Assembly (NCBI RefSeq): GCF_000350225.1
Contig: NW_005179020.1
Span: 157,297-221,296 of the forward strand
Length of the DNA: 64,000 nucleotides
Direction of reading: 5' to 3'
Source of the DNA: Chondrus crispus
Lineage: Eukaryota > Rhodophyta > Florideophyceae > Gigartinales > Gigartinaceae
Every line of letters begins with the position of its first letter. The first letter of the stretch is position 1. Both the position numbers and the translations under genes were made by a program. The notes below the pieces were generated by a model. The model ran no database searches. It was not told the origin of the DNA and saw nothing but the letters and a program-made list of their open reading frames with translations. This document shows, in pieces, positions 19,069-29,180 of this stretch.

Positions 19069-20991
19069 CTACTCCTCCACGTAGTCGCCGATTTGCTTCT
19101 CCGGCGCCTCCTCGTGGGGTTCGCCAGGAGCGTCACCTTCCTCCCCTGCAGCGGGAGCGGCCCCTTTCCACCCTCCGACCGGAGCTGACGGTCCCCTGCT
19201 CTTAGAGCGAGGGGTTATCTCCTTCTCGAGAAAGGCGGACGGTGGCGTATACGCGACCGCAGCGACTGTAGTCTCTCCCCCGGAGCCTCCCTCGGCGAAG
19301 AGCTGACGCAGCTTGGACCGCATGCGGGGGTTTTCGAACAACGCGCGCAAGCTCGCGTCCGTTAAATCGGCCGGACCGGACCCCGCCGTGGCAGCCTCCC
19401 GCATCTCGACCGTCGTCCCCCCGGCCATCACCACGTCGACTGAGGACCCCACCCCGCCGCGCCTCGCCCTAACGCGAACCGGCTCGCGCGCGCGAGGCTC
19501 AGCGCCCACTTCGTGTATCTCCTCGCGGGGACGCACGCGGGCGGCCTCGCCGCCAACCCCAGCGGTCGGCCCCGGTTGCCCCAGAAGTAACTCCGGCTGA
19601 GTGACGCTCAGCGTCCCCGCCGCAATGCGGACCCAGTTGCCGGTTAGCGGGGTACCGGTGTCGAATCGTCGACCCGGGGAATGGTTCCTCACTCGTGGAT
19701 TGTCAAAGTGGTGTCCTTGGTTATAGGGAACGCGGGACCAGTCGACCCGGTCATGGAGATCGAGCAAGGATTGAAGACGCTCCTGCAACCCGGCAGACCC
19801 CAACACCCTCGCCAGATCGAGACAGCGCAACCACTCCGTGACGGCCCTCGGGAGGACATACAAGCGCCCATCGTACGTGGACCAGATGAAGCGCTTGGCC
19901 ACGATCGCCAGCCATTCACTGAGGAAAACCATCCACTTGGGGGATTGCGGGTCCTCCATCATGCTGAGACCGTGATACACCAAACAGGGTGGAAGTTCAG
20001 CTAAGAAGTCAGCGGGCACTTCGTACTGGTCAAACCACGTCGGCAAGTCCGTGTACCGTGTGGGCAATACCGTTCGCTCGAACGAGGTGACCTCTACCCA
20101 TTCGTATGCAATGAAGACTCCAATGCGATTCCGCATGCGCCGCTCAAATTTGAGCTTTCCGTGCATGTCCGGGTTTTTGCGCCTTTCCAGCTCAACGGCG
20201 TAATTCGGCGGCATCAAAGGCGTGTCCCACGCCATCATCAACACGGATGGTTCTTCCTCCCGATCGCGGAGTCTGCCGATGATATGGCGCAAGTTCGCGA
20301 CGTAGCCGCGGTCGTTCTCCTCCCTGTACGCCCACGTGTCCAAGTCCCACCCACGGGGGACTGGACGACGGCAGGGGGTACGGCGGATACGCTGTTGGAG
20401 GAGGTTGACGAAAGCCTCTTGCGATTCGGCATCCGTCCGCCTGTATTCAGGGCGTAATAACTCGCTGGCCACCACTAGTCGGTGACTGAAGTCGCAAGAG
20501 AACACAGCTTGAAGGCTGAGACCACCCGGGAGCTCGCCCGACGCTGTCGCATATGTCCGGATTAACTCGGGATCGCGGAGACCCTCCGCGGAAAGAAACG
20601 GCGCCCTCTCAGACAATAACGGGGCGTCGGTCATGGTGCGTCCCCATAACTCGCTGGGTCGAGGCCAACGTCCGTCGTCGCGCGTGTGCCGCCCCGCGAA
20701 CATAGTTGCACACGCGGGTCGGTCGCCTCCCAACGGGATCTCCCGTCTTCTTCGGGAAGGTCTGACGAATGGCTCAACCCGCCCGAGGTAACAAGGGGAG
20801 GGGGATTTGAACTGACAAAAAAATAGGGAAGAGAGAGAGGGGAAAACCGTCGGGGAAAACAGCACACACGCGTGCGGGTCGTGCCGCGAAGTCTGCGGAG
20901 AGAAGAAAAGTCCTCGCCGAGCCGAGTTACCCCCCCCGCGCCGATGCGCGTACCAGCCGGGGCCCACACCTGGGGGACTGTACGTATCCAT
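19069..20991 (-). CDS. Antisense ORF of element 2, 640 residues, unknown function
   Basis: This ATG-initiated frame lies on the minus strand between the tandem array and the 3' LTR, opposite to gag-pol. I do not recognise a family. Later starts are at residues 97 and 120 (ATG at 20634). From about residue 120 to 430 the composition is that of a folded, Trp/Tyr/Leu/Arg-rich protein (for example WDLDTWAYREENDRGY and FLSEWLAIVAKRFIWSTYDG). Residues 450-640 are Gly/Ala/Glu-rich and end acidic (YVEE). No signal peptide or membrane span is clear. Antisense or extra ORFs in this position are known from plant Tat/Ogre and Retand-type Ty3 elements, but homology is not implied. It is longer and more ordered than chance would suggest, and it is uninterrupted although pol in the same copy has three breaks. 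Confidence 0.6.
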   Translation of the reverse strand: MDTYSPPGVGPGWYAHRRGGGNSARRGLFFSPQTSRHDPHACVLFSPTVFPSLSSLFFCQFKSPSPCYLGRVEPFVRPSRRRREIPLGGDRPACATMFAGRHTRDDGRWPRPSELWGRTMTDAPLLSERAPFLSAEGLRDPELIRTYATASGELPGGLSLQAVFSCDFSHRLVVASELLRPEYRRTDAESQEAFVNLLQQRIRRTPCRRPVPRGWDLDTWAYREENDRGYVANLRHIIGRLRDREEEPSVLMMAWDTPLMPPNYAVELERRKNPDMHGKLKFERRMRNRIGVFIAYEWVEVTSFERTVLPTRYTDLPTWFDQYEVPADFLAELPPCLVYHGLSMMEDPQSPKWMVFLSEWLAIVAKRFIWSTYDGRLYVLPRAVTEWLRCLDLARVLGSAGLQERLQSLLDLHDRVDWSRVPYNQGHHFDNPRVRNHSPGRRFDTGTPLTGNWVRIAAGTLSVTQPELLLGQPGPTAGVGGEAARVRPREEIHEVGAEPRAREPVRVRARRGGVGSSVDVVMAGGTTVEMREAATAGSGPADLTDASLRALFENPRMRSKLRQLFAEGGSGGETTVAAVAYTPPSAFLEKEITPRSKSRGPSAPVGGWKGAAPAAGEEGDAPGEPHEEAPEKQIGDYVEE

Positions 20992-21040
20992 GACAGATAC
21001 GATTCCGTTGAATCTATGACTCGCGGGACGCTCGACTCTA

Positions 21041-21052
21041 CGAGGGGGGCTA
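21041..21052 (+). other. Polypurine tract of element 2
   Basis: The run cgaggggggcta lies directly against the TG start of the 3' LTR at 21053, as expected for the plus-strand primer. Confidence 0.75.
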
Positions 21053-21787
21053 TGTAGTGCACTGGTACGCCTCCCTCATTCGCGAGGCATACGCGGGATG
21101 CCACCCTCACGGGTGCGCCTCCCACGTGTACACCACGGATATTCGTGTACCTGTACCACGTGTAATCGTGTAACTACCCACCCAGGCATGGCCGGGTGTA
21201 AGCCCTGTCGAAGTACGGACAGCCTGTCACTCCACGTCTAGGCGTGTCGATCCCCACGTGTGAGCGGGTATCATAACCCTATACAGGGGGGTATTGCGTA
21301 CTGTATAGAGTCTATGCTAGTACGCCGGTATTTATTACCGTGTTTTAATTAATTATTATTAATTAATTATTATTAATTAATATTATTTCGACGTCGACTA
21401 CTATATAGTCGATGTTCGACCCTAAGTAAAGAAGGCACGAAGCCTTGGGTCCTTTTCCTAAGCTTCTGGAATCTCGGTAGTAGCCTCGCGCCAGTATAGC
21501 ACAAGCCGTGCTACACTACGCGAGCCCATCTACGACCGCGAATCCCAACCGCTCTACCGCGCGTGCTGCTACCGAGGATACTAACCGCTCTACCGCGCGA
21601 GACGTCCCTACCGCTCCGCCCCCTCTGGGCGATCTCCTGTTCTAACCCTCCTTTTTTTTGCTACCTATTGCGCCGATCGCGCCCGGACCCCGTTGCCGGT
21701 TATCACCGGGTGGTCTCCCGTACAACCCGCGTTCCGAACACGCGCGCTCTGCCCTGGGGTTATACACCGCGACCCCAGTGCACGACA
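21053..21787 (+). repeat. 3' LTR of element 2 (family B)
   Basis: It is the same length (735 bp) as the 5' LTR and nearly identical; differences cluster near the TATA palindrome (around 21374-21440) and at 21634 and 21742-21744. The flanking GGGGA at 21788-21792 completes the target duplication. Confidence 0.96.
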
Positions 21788-21792
21788 GGGGA

Positions 21793-22247
21793 AGCTGAGT
21801 CAACAGGAGCGGGCGGACTGGGGACGCTGGGGTGGGGCGAAGGGCGGCGAGGGCGGCGCGCGTGGCAGGAGCGCTGAGATCCGCCAGTGGCTTAGCCTTG
21901 AGGGCCGACATGGCTCGGCCGTATTGAGCCTCAGAGGCGAGACGCATAGCGCGCGCGATGCGTCGGCGCGACGAGGTGGAGGACTGGGAACGACGGGTAT
22001 GGCGGGTGTGCCAGTCCAAATCGGCTTGATGTGCTGCGAGGGCTTCGTGCCACAAGGCAGGCCATTGTCTGCCCGTGGAAGCGCGGCGGATACGTTGGCG
22101 GAGGGCGTGATGCTGACCGGTACGCGAGCGCCAGCCGGGTTCTCCGCGAAAGGATTGGCGGAGGACGGCGACTGGGAGAAGATGGAGGTGAAGGAAGTCG
22201 CGGTGAGTGTCATCCGGGGCCGTGGTGGCCGCTGCGGCACGAACCAT
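21793..22247 (-). pseudogene. LINE A segment upstream of the RT
   Basis: The frame is Arg/Ala/Leu-rich and helical (ARWP-type LWHEALAAHQAD, RAMRLASEAQYGRAMSALK). It has the appearance of the conserved segment that precedes the RT in single-ORF LINEs, ending in a Pro-rich linker at the element 2 insertion point. An in-frame TAG at about 22267-22269 lies just upstream. Confidence 0.65.
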
Positions 22248-22269
22248 CTTGATGAGAAGGAGGTGAGGC

Positions 22270-23415
22270 TATGCAGGCAGGAGGCAGAGATGGAAGAGAA
22301 TACCTGGGACGCGCGGAACGGGCATAGAAGTAGGTCGCGCACAGATGGGAGAGACAGGGAGGGAGAGGAGGAGGAGGAATGCGGGCTGGGAGCGAGCGCT
22401 GGCAGCTGAGACGAGGGCGTCGCAGCGGACGACAGGGATGGTTGACTCATTGTGATGATGTGGGGTGCGGCATCGGGACTGCAACGGATGAGAAAGAGGG
22501 ACTACGGTGGCGGCGAGCCGTTGGGAGGGTGGCAGAGATGGAGAGGGGACGTTTGCGTAGGACATTGGGGGCTGCGAAGGGGTCGGGTTGGTCTCGAAGA
22601 GGCGGGAAGGTGGGAAGCGCGGCAGAAATGGTGGAGGGGGAAACCGTAGGGTGGTCGGACGAGGTAGGAGGGGAGGAAGGGGGAGGCGGGAGCGCGGAGG
22701 GGAGGGGCGGGGGTGGGGGAAGTCGCGGATGGCACACGCGACAGAGCAGGGGCGTCATGAACATTGACAGCAAAGGTAGGGACGACTGAAGCATAGTCCG
22801 CAGAGGGCGGAGCAGGAGGCCAAGGGGCAGGAGGACGGGGAGGCGCAGTGTGTGGAGCAGTAGGCGGCGTGGGAGTAGAGGCGGAGGCAGGCGGAGGAAC
22901 GATGACGGGAGGGGCGGCGAGAGCGGCAACAGCATGGGCAGAAGCCGGTGACGGAGGAGGAGGAGGCAAGGAGGTAGCAGGCCGGGAAGGAGCGGAACGA
23001 CCTTGTGGAGCGGGGGCCCCAGGTGGGGTGTGGCCAGACGGGGGGCGAGTGGTGATCTCGCGGGCTTGATTCGGGAGGGTGAGGGCCAGTGGGGTGGGGA
23101 AATGGGGTGACTCTATATGTGTCGCATGTTGGCCAGTTGTCTCTGGATCAGGGCTGCGACGAGGCCTGTGAGGTGGTGAGAACTTGGCTGAGAAGGAAAG
23201 CGGACGCTTGCGCAGGAGGTTTGGGGCTTGAGGGGGTGATAGGGGAGCTGAGGAGTCCGGGGGTGTCCGGGAAGCTGATGGGACGAAAACAGAAGCAGGT
23301 GAAGCGACAGCAGGTGAGGCGGTAGCAGGTGAGGCGGCAGCAGGTGAGGTGGCAGCAGGTGAGGTGGCAGGGCTTGTATCAGGGGAGGCGTCACTAAGGG
23401 ATGTACGGAGATGGG
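22270..23415 (-). pseudogene. LINE A proline/serine/alanine-rich region
   Basis: The minus strand encodes a long low-complexity stretch. In the frame of 22502-23415 it opens with tandem SPAAT/SPAVA-type pentads (DNA repeats of gcaggtgaggcg at about 23298-23375), then Pro-rich sequence with a repeated LLRKRPLS motif. Several frames are open because of the composition. When the solo LTR at 23416-24015 is removed, this frame joins that of 24016-24569 without a shift. Confidence 0.6.
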
Positions 23416-24015
23416 TGTGGTATAACCCCAAACGGAAATTCGGAAATTAGATTAGGATTAGATCAGCGACAGTAAGGCACGAGCCTTACAGCTACGCGCG
23501 CACACACGTGTCCCCCACGTGTACGGGACGCGTATTACACGTGGACTGTCAGCCTCGACGGCTGACAGCGTTACAGTGTCGGTCGACCGGCACTACTGTA
23601 GAGTTATGACAGACTACAATGTACATTAAATATGAGCGGACCGCCGGCAGTGGAGGACGACAAGCACGGACTTGTCAAGGATCCTCCACCTTGGTCCGCC
23701 CGCTTACTTTTAGGTATTTCCGTCCGTTTTACCTAGGAGTCGCACCGCGCGCGGGTTGAGGACGCGCGTAGCACGCCCACGAGCTGGCTCCGCCTCCGCC
23801 CGTCGGTACTGGATCGTCACCCAGTACCGCTCCGGGCCGTCGAGGCGTAGAACCGCTCGCGCGTGCGCGCGTCCTCCCCGATCCCGCTCTACCACCGCTA
23901 CCTCGAGCCCGTGCTCGGTACGGTGGGTGGGCCGTGCTTCTGTCTTCCCGCCGATCGGGGTCTTTCCGAACTGTCAGTACTCACCCCCCTCGTCGTTGGG
24001 GGTGATTATACTACA
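23416..24015 (+). repeat. Solo LTR, family A (same as element 1)
   Basis: The 600-bp LTR has TG/CA ends (tgtggtataacc to gattatactaca) and an exact 5-bp duplication ATGGG at 23411-23415 and 24016-24020. It matches 4479-5071 closely, with a short aaattcgg duplication near its start. No internal domain is present, so it is the product of LTR-LTR recombination. It interrupts LINE A. Confidence 0.96.
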
Positions 24016-24569
24016 ATGGGCTGTGAGAGGAGGAATAGTGGGACAATCAGAAGATGGGAGGGCTGTAGAAGGTGACGCCTTAGGAGCGGAAGCGGGACAG
24101 CGGTGGGTTGGCGCGGAGGTTGCGGGCAATATAGTAGCAGCAGAAGCAGAGAACGCATTGGGGCGCGGATTCTTCGTGGGGATATCAGAGCGTGGACTAT
24201 GAGAGCGTGAGGCCTCAATGCGGGAAATTTTCGAGCGTGGGATCTTGGCGTGGGGGCTTGGAATGCCTTGTGTTATTGCCTGAGAGTGAGCCCTGAGGCA
24301 CGTCGCAAGTGCGATGCGAACACGCATCGGAACGGCAGTAGGAGTTCGGTGGTTTAGTAGGCGCTGGGCCTCGCGGTTTAGGCGGCAAGCGACACCAGCG
24401 GCAGCGGAGGAATCGAGTTTGCAGGCGTTGGATACGATAGGTGCATGGTCAAAGGCCAGGTCTTCATAGACTAGCTGAACATGGGCAAAGACGCGGGCGA
24501 AAGTAGGGGTGGCGTCGGCAAGGAAATATACGTACGTCCAGCGGCCAATGCCGGGAATGAGGACGTGCG
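24016..24569 (-). pseudogene. LINE A N-terminal ORF segment between two solo LTRs
   Basis: The minus strand is open throughout in one frame, beginning with a compact, aromatic-containing segment (VLIPGIGRWTYVYFLADA) and a helical stretch, followed by Ser/Pro-rich sequence. This segment is not low-complexity at its start and probably belongs to a folded N-terminal domain that I cannot name. Confidence 0.6.
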
Positions 24570-25250
24570 TGTAGCATAACCCCCCCCTGGGGGACTCACT
24601 TTAGATTAGATCACGATTGATTTAGTTACTGTAGAGCCGGACGCTCTACAGTACCACCGAGCGTGTCCACGTGTGCCCACAGCCCACGTGCACACGTGTA
24701 CCACGCGCGAACGAAGCGCACACGCACCACGGGTAATACGTGTACTGTCAGCCTCGACATAGCTGACAGTATTACAGTGCAGGCCGACCTGCACTACAGT
24801 AGCCCACTACAGTACCTCGGTACTGTAGTGTTATGATAGATGGTTTTGTATATTAAATATGGAGCGGACCGACGGCGGACGGGGGCGACAAGCACGGGCT
24901 TGTCCTAAACCGACCGCCAAGGTCAGTCCACCCAGCTTATTCTAAACGTCGCCTCGGCTCTTCGCGCGCGTTTAGTCGGAGCCGAGCCGGAGTGGACGCG
25001 CAGCACGCGAGCGAGCACGGAACCGCCTCCGCCCGTCAGCACTGGTACGTCACCCAGTGCTGCTCCGGGGCGTCGAGGCGTCGATCCGCTCGTGCGTGCG
25101 CGCGTCCCTGCTCGCTCCCGCTCTACCACCGCTACCCGGGCCCGAGCCCGGTTCCGTAGCTGGTTGGCCCGCTTCACCCCTTCTCCGAACCGGGGTCTAC
25201 AGGTCGAACTGCGCATACACCTCCAGTCGTCTGGGGGTGTTTATGCTACA
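24570..25250 (+). repeat. Solo LTR, family C
   Basis: The 681-bp LTR starts tgtagcataacc and ends tttatgctaca, flanked by the exact 5-bp duplication GTGCG (24565-24569 and 25251-25255). It shares layout with family A: a hairpin at the 5' side (actgtagagc...gctctacagt), stacked hairpins (ctgtcag/ctgacag, gtgcagg/cctgcac, actgtagt), then attaaatatggagcggacc and a gacaagc/gcttgtc hairpin. Removing it restores the LINE A frame across the junction. Confidence 0.95.
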
Positions 25251-25255
25251 GTGCG

Positions 25256-26128
<873 letters not shown>

Positions 26129-26140
26129 GAAATATTATGT

Positions 26141-26185
26141 GTGTTTTATTTTCACTAATCAAGGGGGGGCCGATGCCATATCATA
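26141..26185 (-). repeat. 45-bp direct repeat, copy 1 (LINE B 3' tail)
   Basis: This 45-bp sequence is identical to 27949-27993, including a run of seven G. On the minus strand it lies about 20 bases after the LINE B stop codon (26203-26205) and is followed by acataatatttcccc and (CA)n. It is best read as the 3'-UTR end of the LINE family. Confidence 0.9.
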
Positions 26186-26202
26186 GGGCAGGCTTCAAGG
26201 AC

Positions 26203-27192
26203 TCACACTTGGGCGGGACAAGATAAGGCCGCGCCATGATAAGGCATGCGGGCGAGGGTGGCTGAGGCAACGCTTGACCATATGACATAACTAAGACGCT
26301 GAGAGAGACGAGAATTTGCAGTACCAAAGGTGGTACCGGTGCGGATGGCAATTTGATGGGAGAGGGACTCGAGGACAGATGTAGAGCGGGCGCTGGGAGC
26401 GTCCAGGGTGTCGAACGCAAGAGGCACAAAGTGCCAGTCCAGAAGAGGGAGCGAGGCGTCGGCTGGTAGATGTAGAGCGGAGCGGATGATGCGAGCGTGC
26501 GTGCTTAGCTTGTCAGCATCCGCCACTTCGGCGGCGCCGGCTATACCGCGAGCAGCCGGGATGAGGGCCCCCACGCGGTAGGGGCTCCGGACAGTGACAT
26601 CGTAAGCCGTAGGAAGGTCTGGCAGAGCTCCCGCAGGAGGCGGAGCGGGCTGAACGAGGAGATCGGCGGGGCGGTGAGCCGTGCCAGGGATGAGAAAAGG
26701 GACTTCCATATCACAGCTCAATCCTGCGGCGCGGAAAGCATGTCGTGCCAGAGTGTTCCGCACCGTGTTGTGACGATGCACAGTACCGAAGCCGTGCTTG
26801 CACATGGCGGCATGGTCGCCGCGTATATCGATGGGACGGCGACAGTGAGAGCAGAGTAGGGGCTGGATAGAGTCATCGTAGACCGGGGAGTCAAGATGAC
26901 GGCGGAGCATACATGACCACACCTCACTGGAGACGCGTGATGTAAGGGCGGGATGAGCACACAAGAAGGAAGCGGCGCCTGGCGCGCACAGTGAGTTGTA
27001 GCGCGCTCGGCGGCGTACGGAGACGGGTGTGTGGTCGGAGGGGCTGGGGAGGCGATCCCATGCAGACTTTTCCCAGTACATCCTTGAGAAGGCGCCATGG
27101 AGAGCCTGAAATAATGTCGTGTGTACGCGTTCAGGTCTGTCCAGGAGGGCGTCAGGCTCGAATAGGCCGAGGGGGGAGTGTGCTGATAGCAC
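26203..27192 (-). pseudogene. LINE B C-terminal zinc knuckle and nuclease-like domain
   Basis: The frame carries a Cys-His knuckle (LLCSHCRRPIDIRGDHAAMC), then KHG..RHN..RNTLARHAF, RPADLLV and YDVTVRSPYR. The order C-C-H-C, RHN, (R)PAD, DVTV matches the C-terminal PD-(D/E)XK restriction-like endonuclease of single-ORF LINEs of the R2/CRE/NeSL type. The frame upstream is shifted near 27190-27250 relative to the RT. The stop at 26203 lies just before the 3' tail. I infer nuclease function from motif order only. Confidence 0.75.
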
Positions 27193-27948
27193 GCCACGAG
27201 TGCGTATTTACGGATTGATGGACGCGAGCACTCGGACGAGATGGCGGCGTGCCATGCCGCGGTAGAAGGGCACCGAGGGATTAGCGGGACCTTTAACGCG
27301 GATCGGGCGGCTTCTAGAAGGCTGGCGGCGTAGAACGCATGCACAAACGGGGATAGCGGAGTGAAGCCATGACCTCCCATACGAAGAGGTAAGCCAATTT
27401 GAGTAGAAATAGATGCCAAGAGGGGAACGTCGTTCAGGCGAGAGTATGTGGCGCGTTGGAGTTCGTCAAAGCGCACAGCAAGCGGGAGGGACAAGATCGG
27501 GGGTGTTAAGCGGAACGTATGTTCCACCCGACACACAGAGCCGGAACGCGATGGAGGTGAAACCGAATGCGGGCGTCCGGAATATCCTGAATTGGACGAA
27601 GCGCGTCGGTGCAAGATTGGATCTTGTTCTGTAGATAATTCTTGATGAAGGCGTCAGAGCCGAGGGGGGCGCCAAGAAGAACCAGTACACCTTCAGAAGG
27701 AACCTGAACAGGGAAGACATCGAGAAGTGGGGAGAGATTGGCGGGGGAGGACGATGGCCAGAACGCACGACACTTGAAAATGTTTACATGGAAACCGGCC
27801 GCAGATCCAGAATTTCGAAGAATTCGGAGTGCCTTGGTGACTTCAGCAATTGTGCCTATGAGGGTTCCATCATCAGCGTACCAACGGTTGAAGGCGATGT
27901 TGCACTCGCGGCTGAGACGGCGGATGAGGGGTTGGTAATATTTGGGGG
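27193..27948 (-). pseudogene. LINE B reverse transcriptase, motif C to thumb
   Basis: The frame enters RT at PLIRRLSREC, contains the catalytic WYADDGT (about 27865-27885), and continues to the thumb, with shifts near 27530-27540 and 27250. It matches LINE A 8700-9430 over the same motifs. The first residues of the open frame come from the flanking 45-bp repeat, not from the LINE. Confidence 0.8.
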
Positions 27949-28154
27949 GTGTTTTATTTTCACTAATCAAGGGGGGGCCGATGCCATATCATAATATTTG
28001 TGGTAAATTTATCAATGCAGAAGGGGTGCGCTTAAAATAATATTTGGTGGTAAATTTATCAATGCAGAAGGGGTGCGCTTACAGATACACTAGCAGATAT
28101 GAAGGTAAAATAATATTTTGTGGTAAATTTATCAATGCAGAAGGGGTGCGCTTA
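27949..28154 (-). repeat. LINE tail remnants: second 45-bp repeat and three ~44-bp repeats
   Basis: 27949-27993 repeats the LINE B tail exactly. It is followed by three copies of a unit with the core tggtaaatttatcaatgcag and aaggggtgcgctta (27991-28034, 28037-28081, 28110-28154), each preceded by ataatattt. The third copy is separated by about 28 unrelated bases. Together they look like stacked 3'-UTR ends of the LINE family, inserted one upon another next to the tRNA gene. Confidence 0.7.
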
Positions 28155-28243
28155 CAGATAAAATAATTTTTTTGAGGCCATTATCATAACAATAAAAAAC
28201 GGAAATTAAATAAGACCGAATGGGTCTCGAGGATATCGAGCAC

Positions 28244-28316
28244 GGGTCTGTAGCTCAATTGGTAGAGTGCTCCCTTAGCATGGGAGAGGTACCGGGATCG
28301 AAGCCCGGCAGATCCA
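28244..28316 (+). tRNA. tRNA-Ala (AGC)
   Basis: The 73-nt sequence folds as a full cloverleaf. The acceptor stem gggtctg pairs with cagatcc, including the G3:U70 wobble that is the main identity element for alanyl-tRNA synthetase. The anticodon arm is ctccc-ttagcat-gggag (anticodon AGC), and the T arm is ccggg-atcgaag-cccgg with A54, as in other eukaryotic tRNA-Ala. There is no intron and CCA is not encoded. It decodes GCU/GCC after A34 is edited to inosine. It marks the right edge of the retroelement island. Confidence 0.97.
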
Positions 28317-29180
28317 TCATACTTTTTGGATGGGAAATCATTTTTCTTTTTTTAACGGCGAAGGTCCGCCGACCGAACGAGCGTACCTTGCAGGTAATAA
28401 TGTGCCGACTGGACGAAGTGTAACATTACCTTGCATAAAACAATGCAGCGATGGATGCGCGTGTGAAGTAATTTCGCAGAGGCGTGAGGAAGTTTTTGCC
28501 GGCAAGGTGGAGCGTGCCGCATGATTAACGCGGGCGTGAAGGTGCAGGACTGTGTGATGCGGTGAGCGTGCATGGCATGCTCCGGCGCCGCATGCGAGAA
28601 GGGCGGCGTGGTAGGGCGGCAGGCATGTAACTTTACGTGGCAACGCTTCTCCGCGCGCGCTTCTCCGCGAAAGAGCCGCCCCCGACGACGCGCCGTGCTC
28701 CGCCTCGCTGAAGCCGTTGCTCGCTGCCCCATACCAATGGCCGTTTTCGCCCGTTTTTGCTCCGCCCCCTGCGCGCCCCCGCCCCCGTTCGCCACATCGG
28801 CCTCCGCTGCCCGCCCCCCATTGGCTGCCGCTCACGCTCACCGTGGCCTCGACCACTAGCGTGCGGAAACCACCGCGGATCACGCGCGCACTGCCGACCG
28901 GCGACACCCGCCCCCGCGATCCGTTTCCCGCAAACCCCCCTTCAACGCTCGCTTCGCGCAATCCTGCGCCCTTCGCTTCAAGCCCACTGCCGTTCCCCTT
29001 TAACTCTCTCTTCGCGCTATCCGGCGCCCTTCTCTTCAAGCCCACCGCTGTTCCCAGACCCCTTTCCAATCTTGTCCCCGCCTGCCGCAGCCCAATAACA
29101 ACCCCCCTCCCTCGGTGACGTCAACTCCCGCACTCGCCTTGTACCACCCCATCACAGAACCACAAGTCTCGCCGAACGCA
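28317..29180. other. Intergenic region and UMP synthase upstream/5'-UTR
   Basis: This stretch holds no gene that I can support. From about 28680 it is C-rich on the plus strand, which keeps several non-coding frames open. The last 300 bases are pyrimidine-rich, as in a 5' leader, and contain no clear TATA box. Confidence 0.5.

Larger units (their letters stand above)
10124..21787 (+). mobile_element. Complete Ty3/gypsy LTR retrotransposon (element 2), 11.66 kb
   Basis: Two 735-bp LTRs (10124-10858 and 21053-21787) bound this element, and the exact 5-bp duplication GGGGA flanks it at 10119-10123 and 21788-21792. Between them are a primer-binding site, gag, protease, RT-RNaseH, integrase with a chromo-like C-terminus, a 222-bp tandem array, a long antisense ORF and a polypurine tract. 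By eye the LTRs differ at about 8 of 735 sites (roughly 1%), so the insertion is fairly recent. The pol frame carries two in-frame stops and one frameshift, so this copy is defective. Confidence 0.96.

Noticed and set aside
21693-22789. Plus-strand Arg/Gly-rich ORFs (for example 238 and 136 codons)
   Set aside because: They are the reverse strand of the LINE A coding region and partly of an LTR.
26141-27993. 45-bp repeats as a target-site duplication of LINE B
   Set aside because: The left copy lies between the LINE stop codon and a (CA)n tail, where a 3'-UTR end is expected, so a tail repeat explains it better. I kept it as a finding, not as a duplication call.
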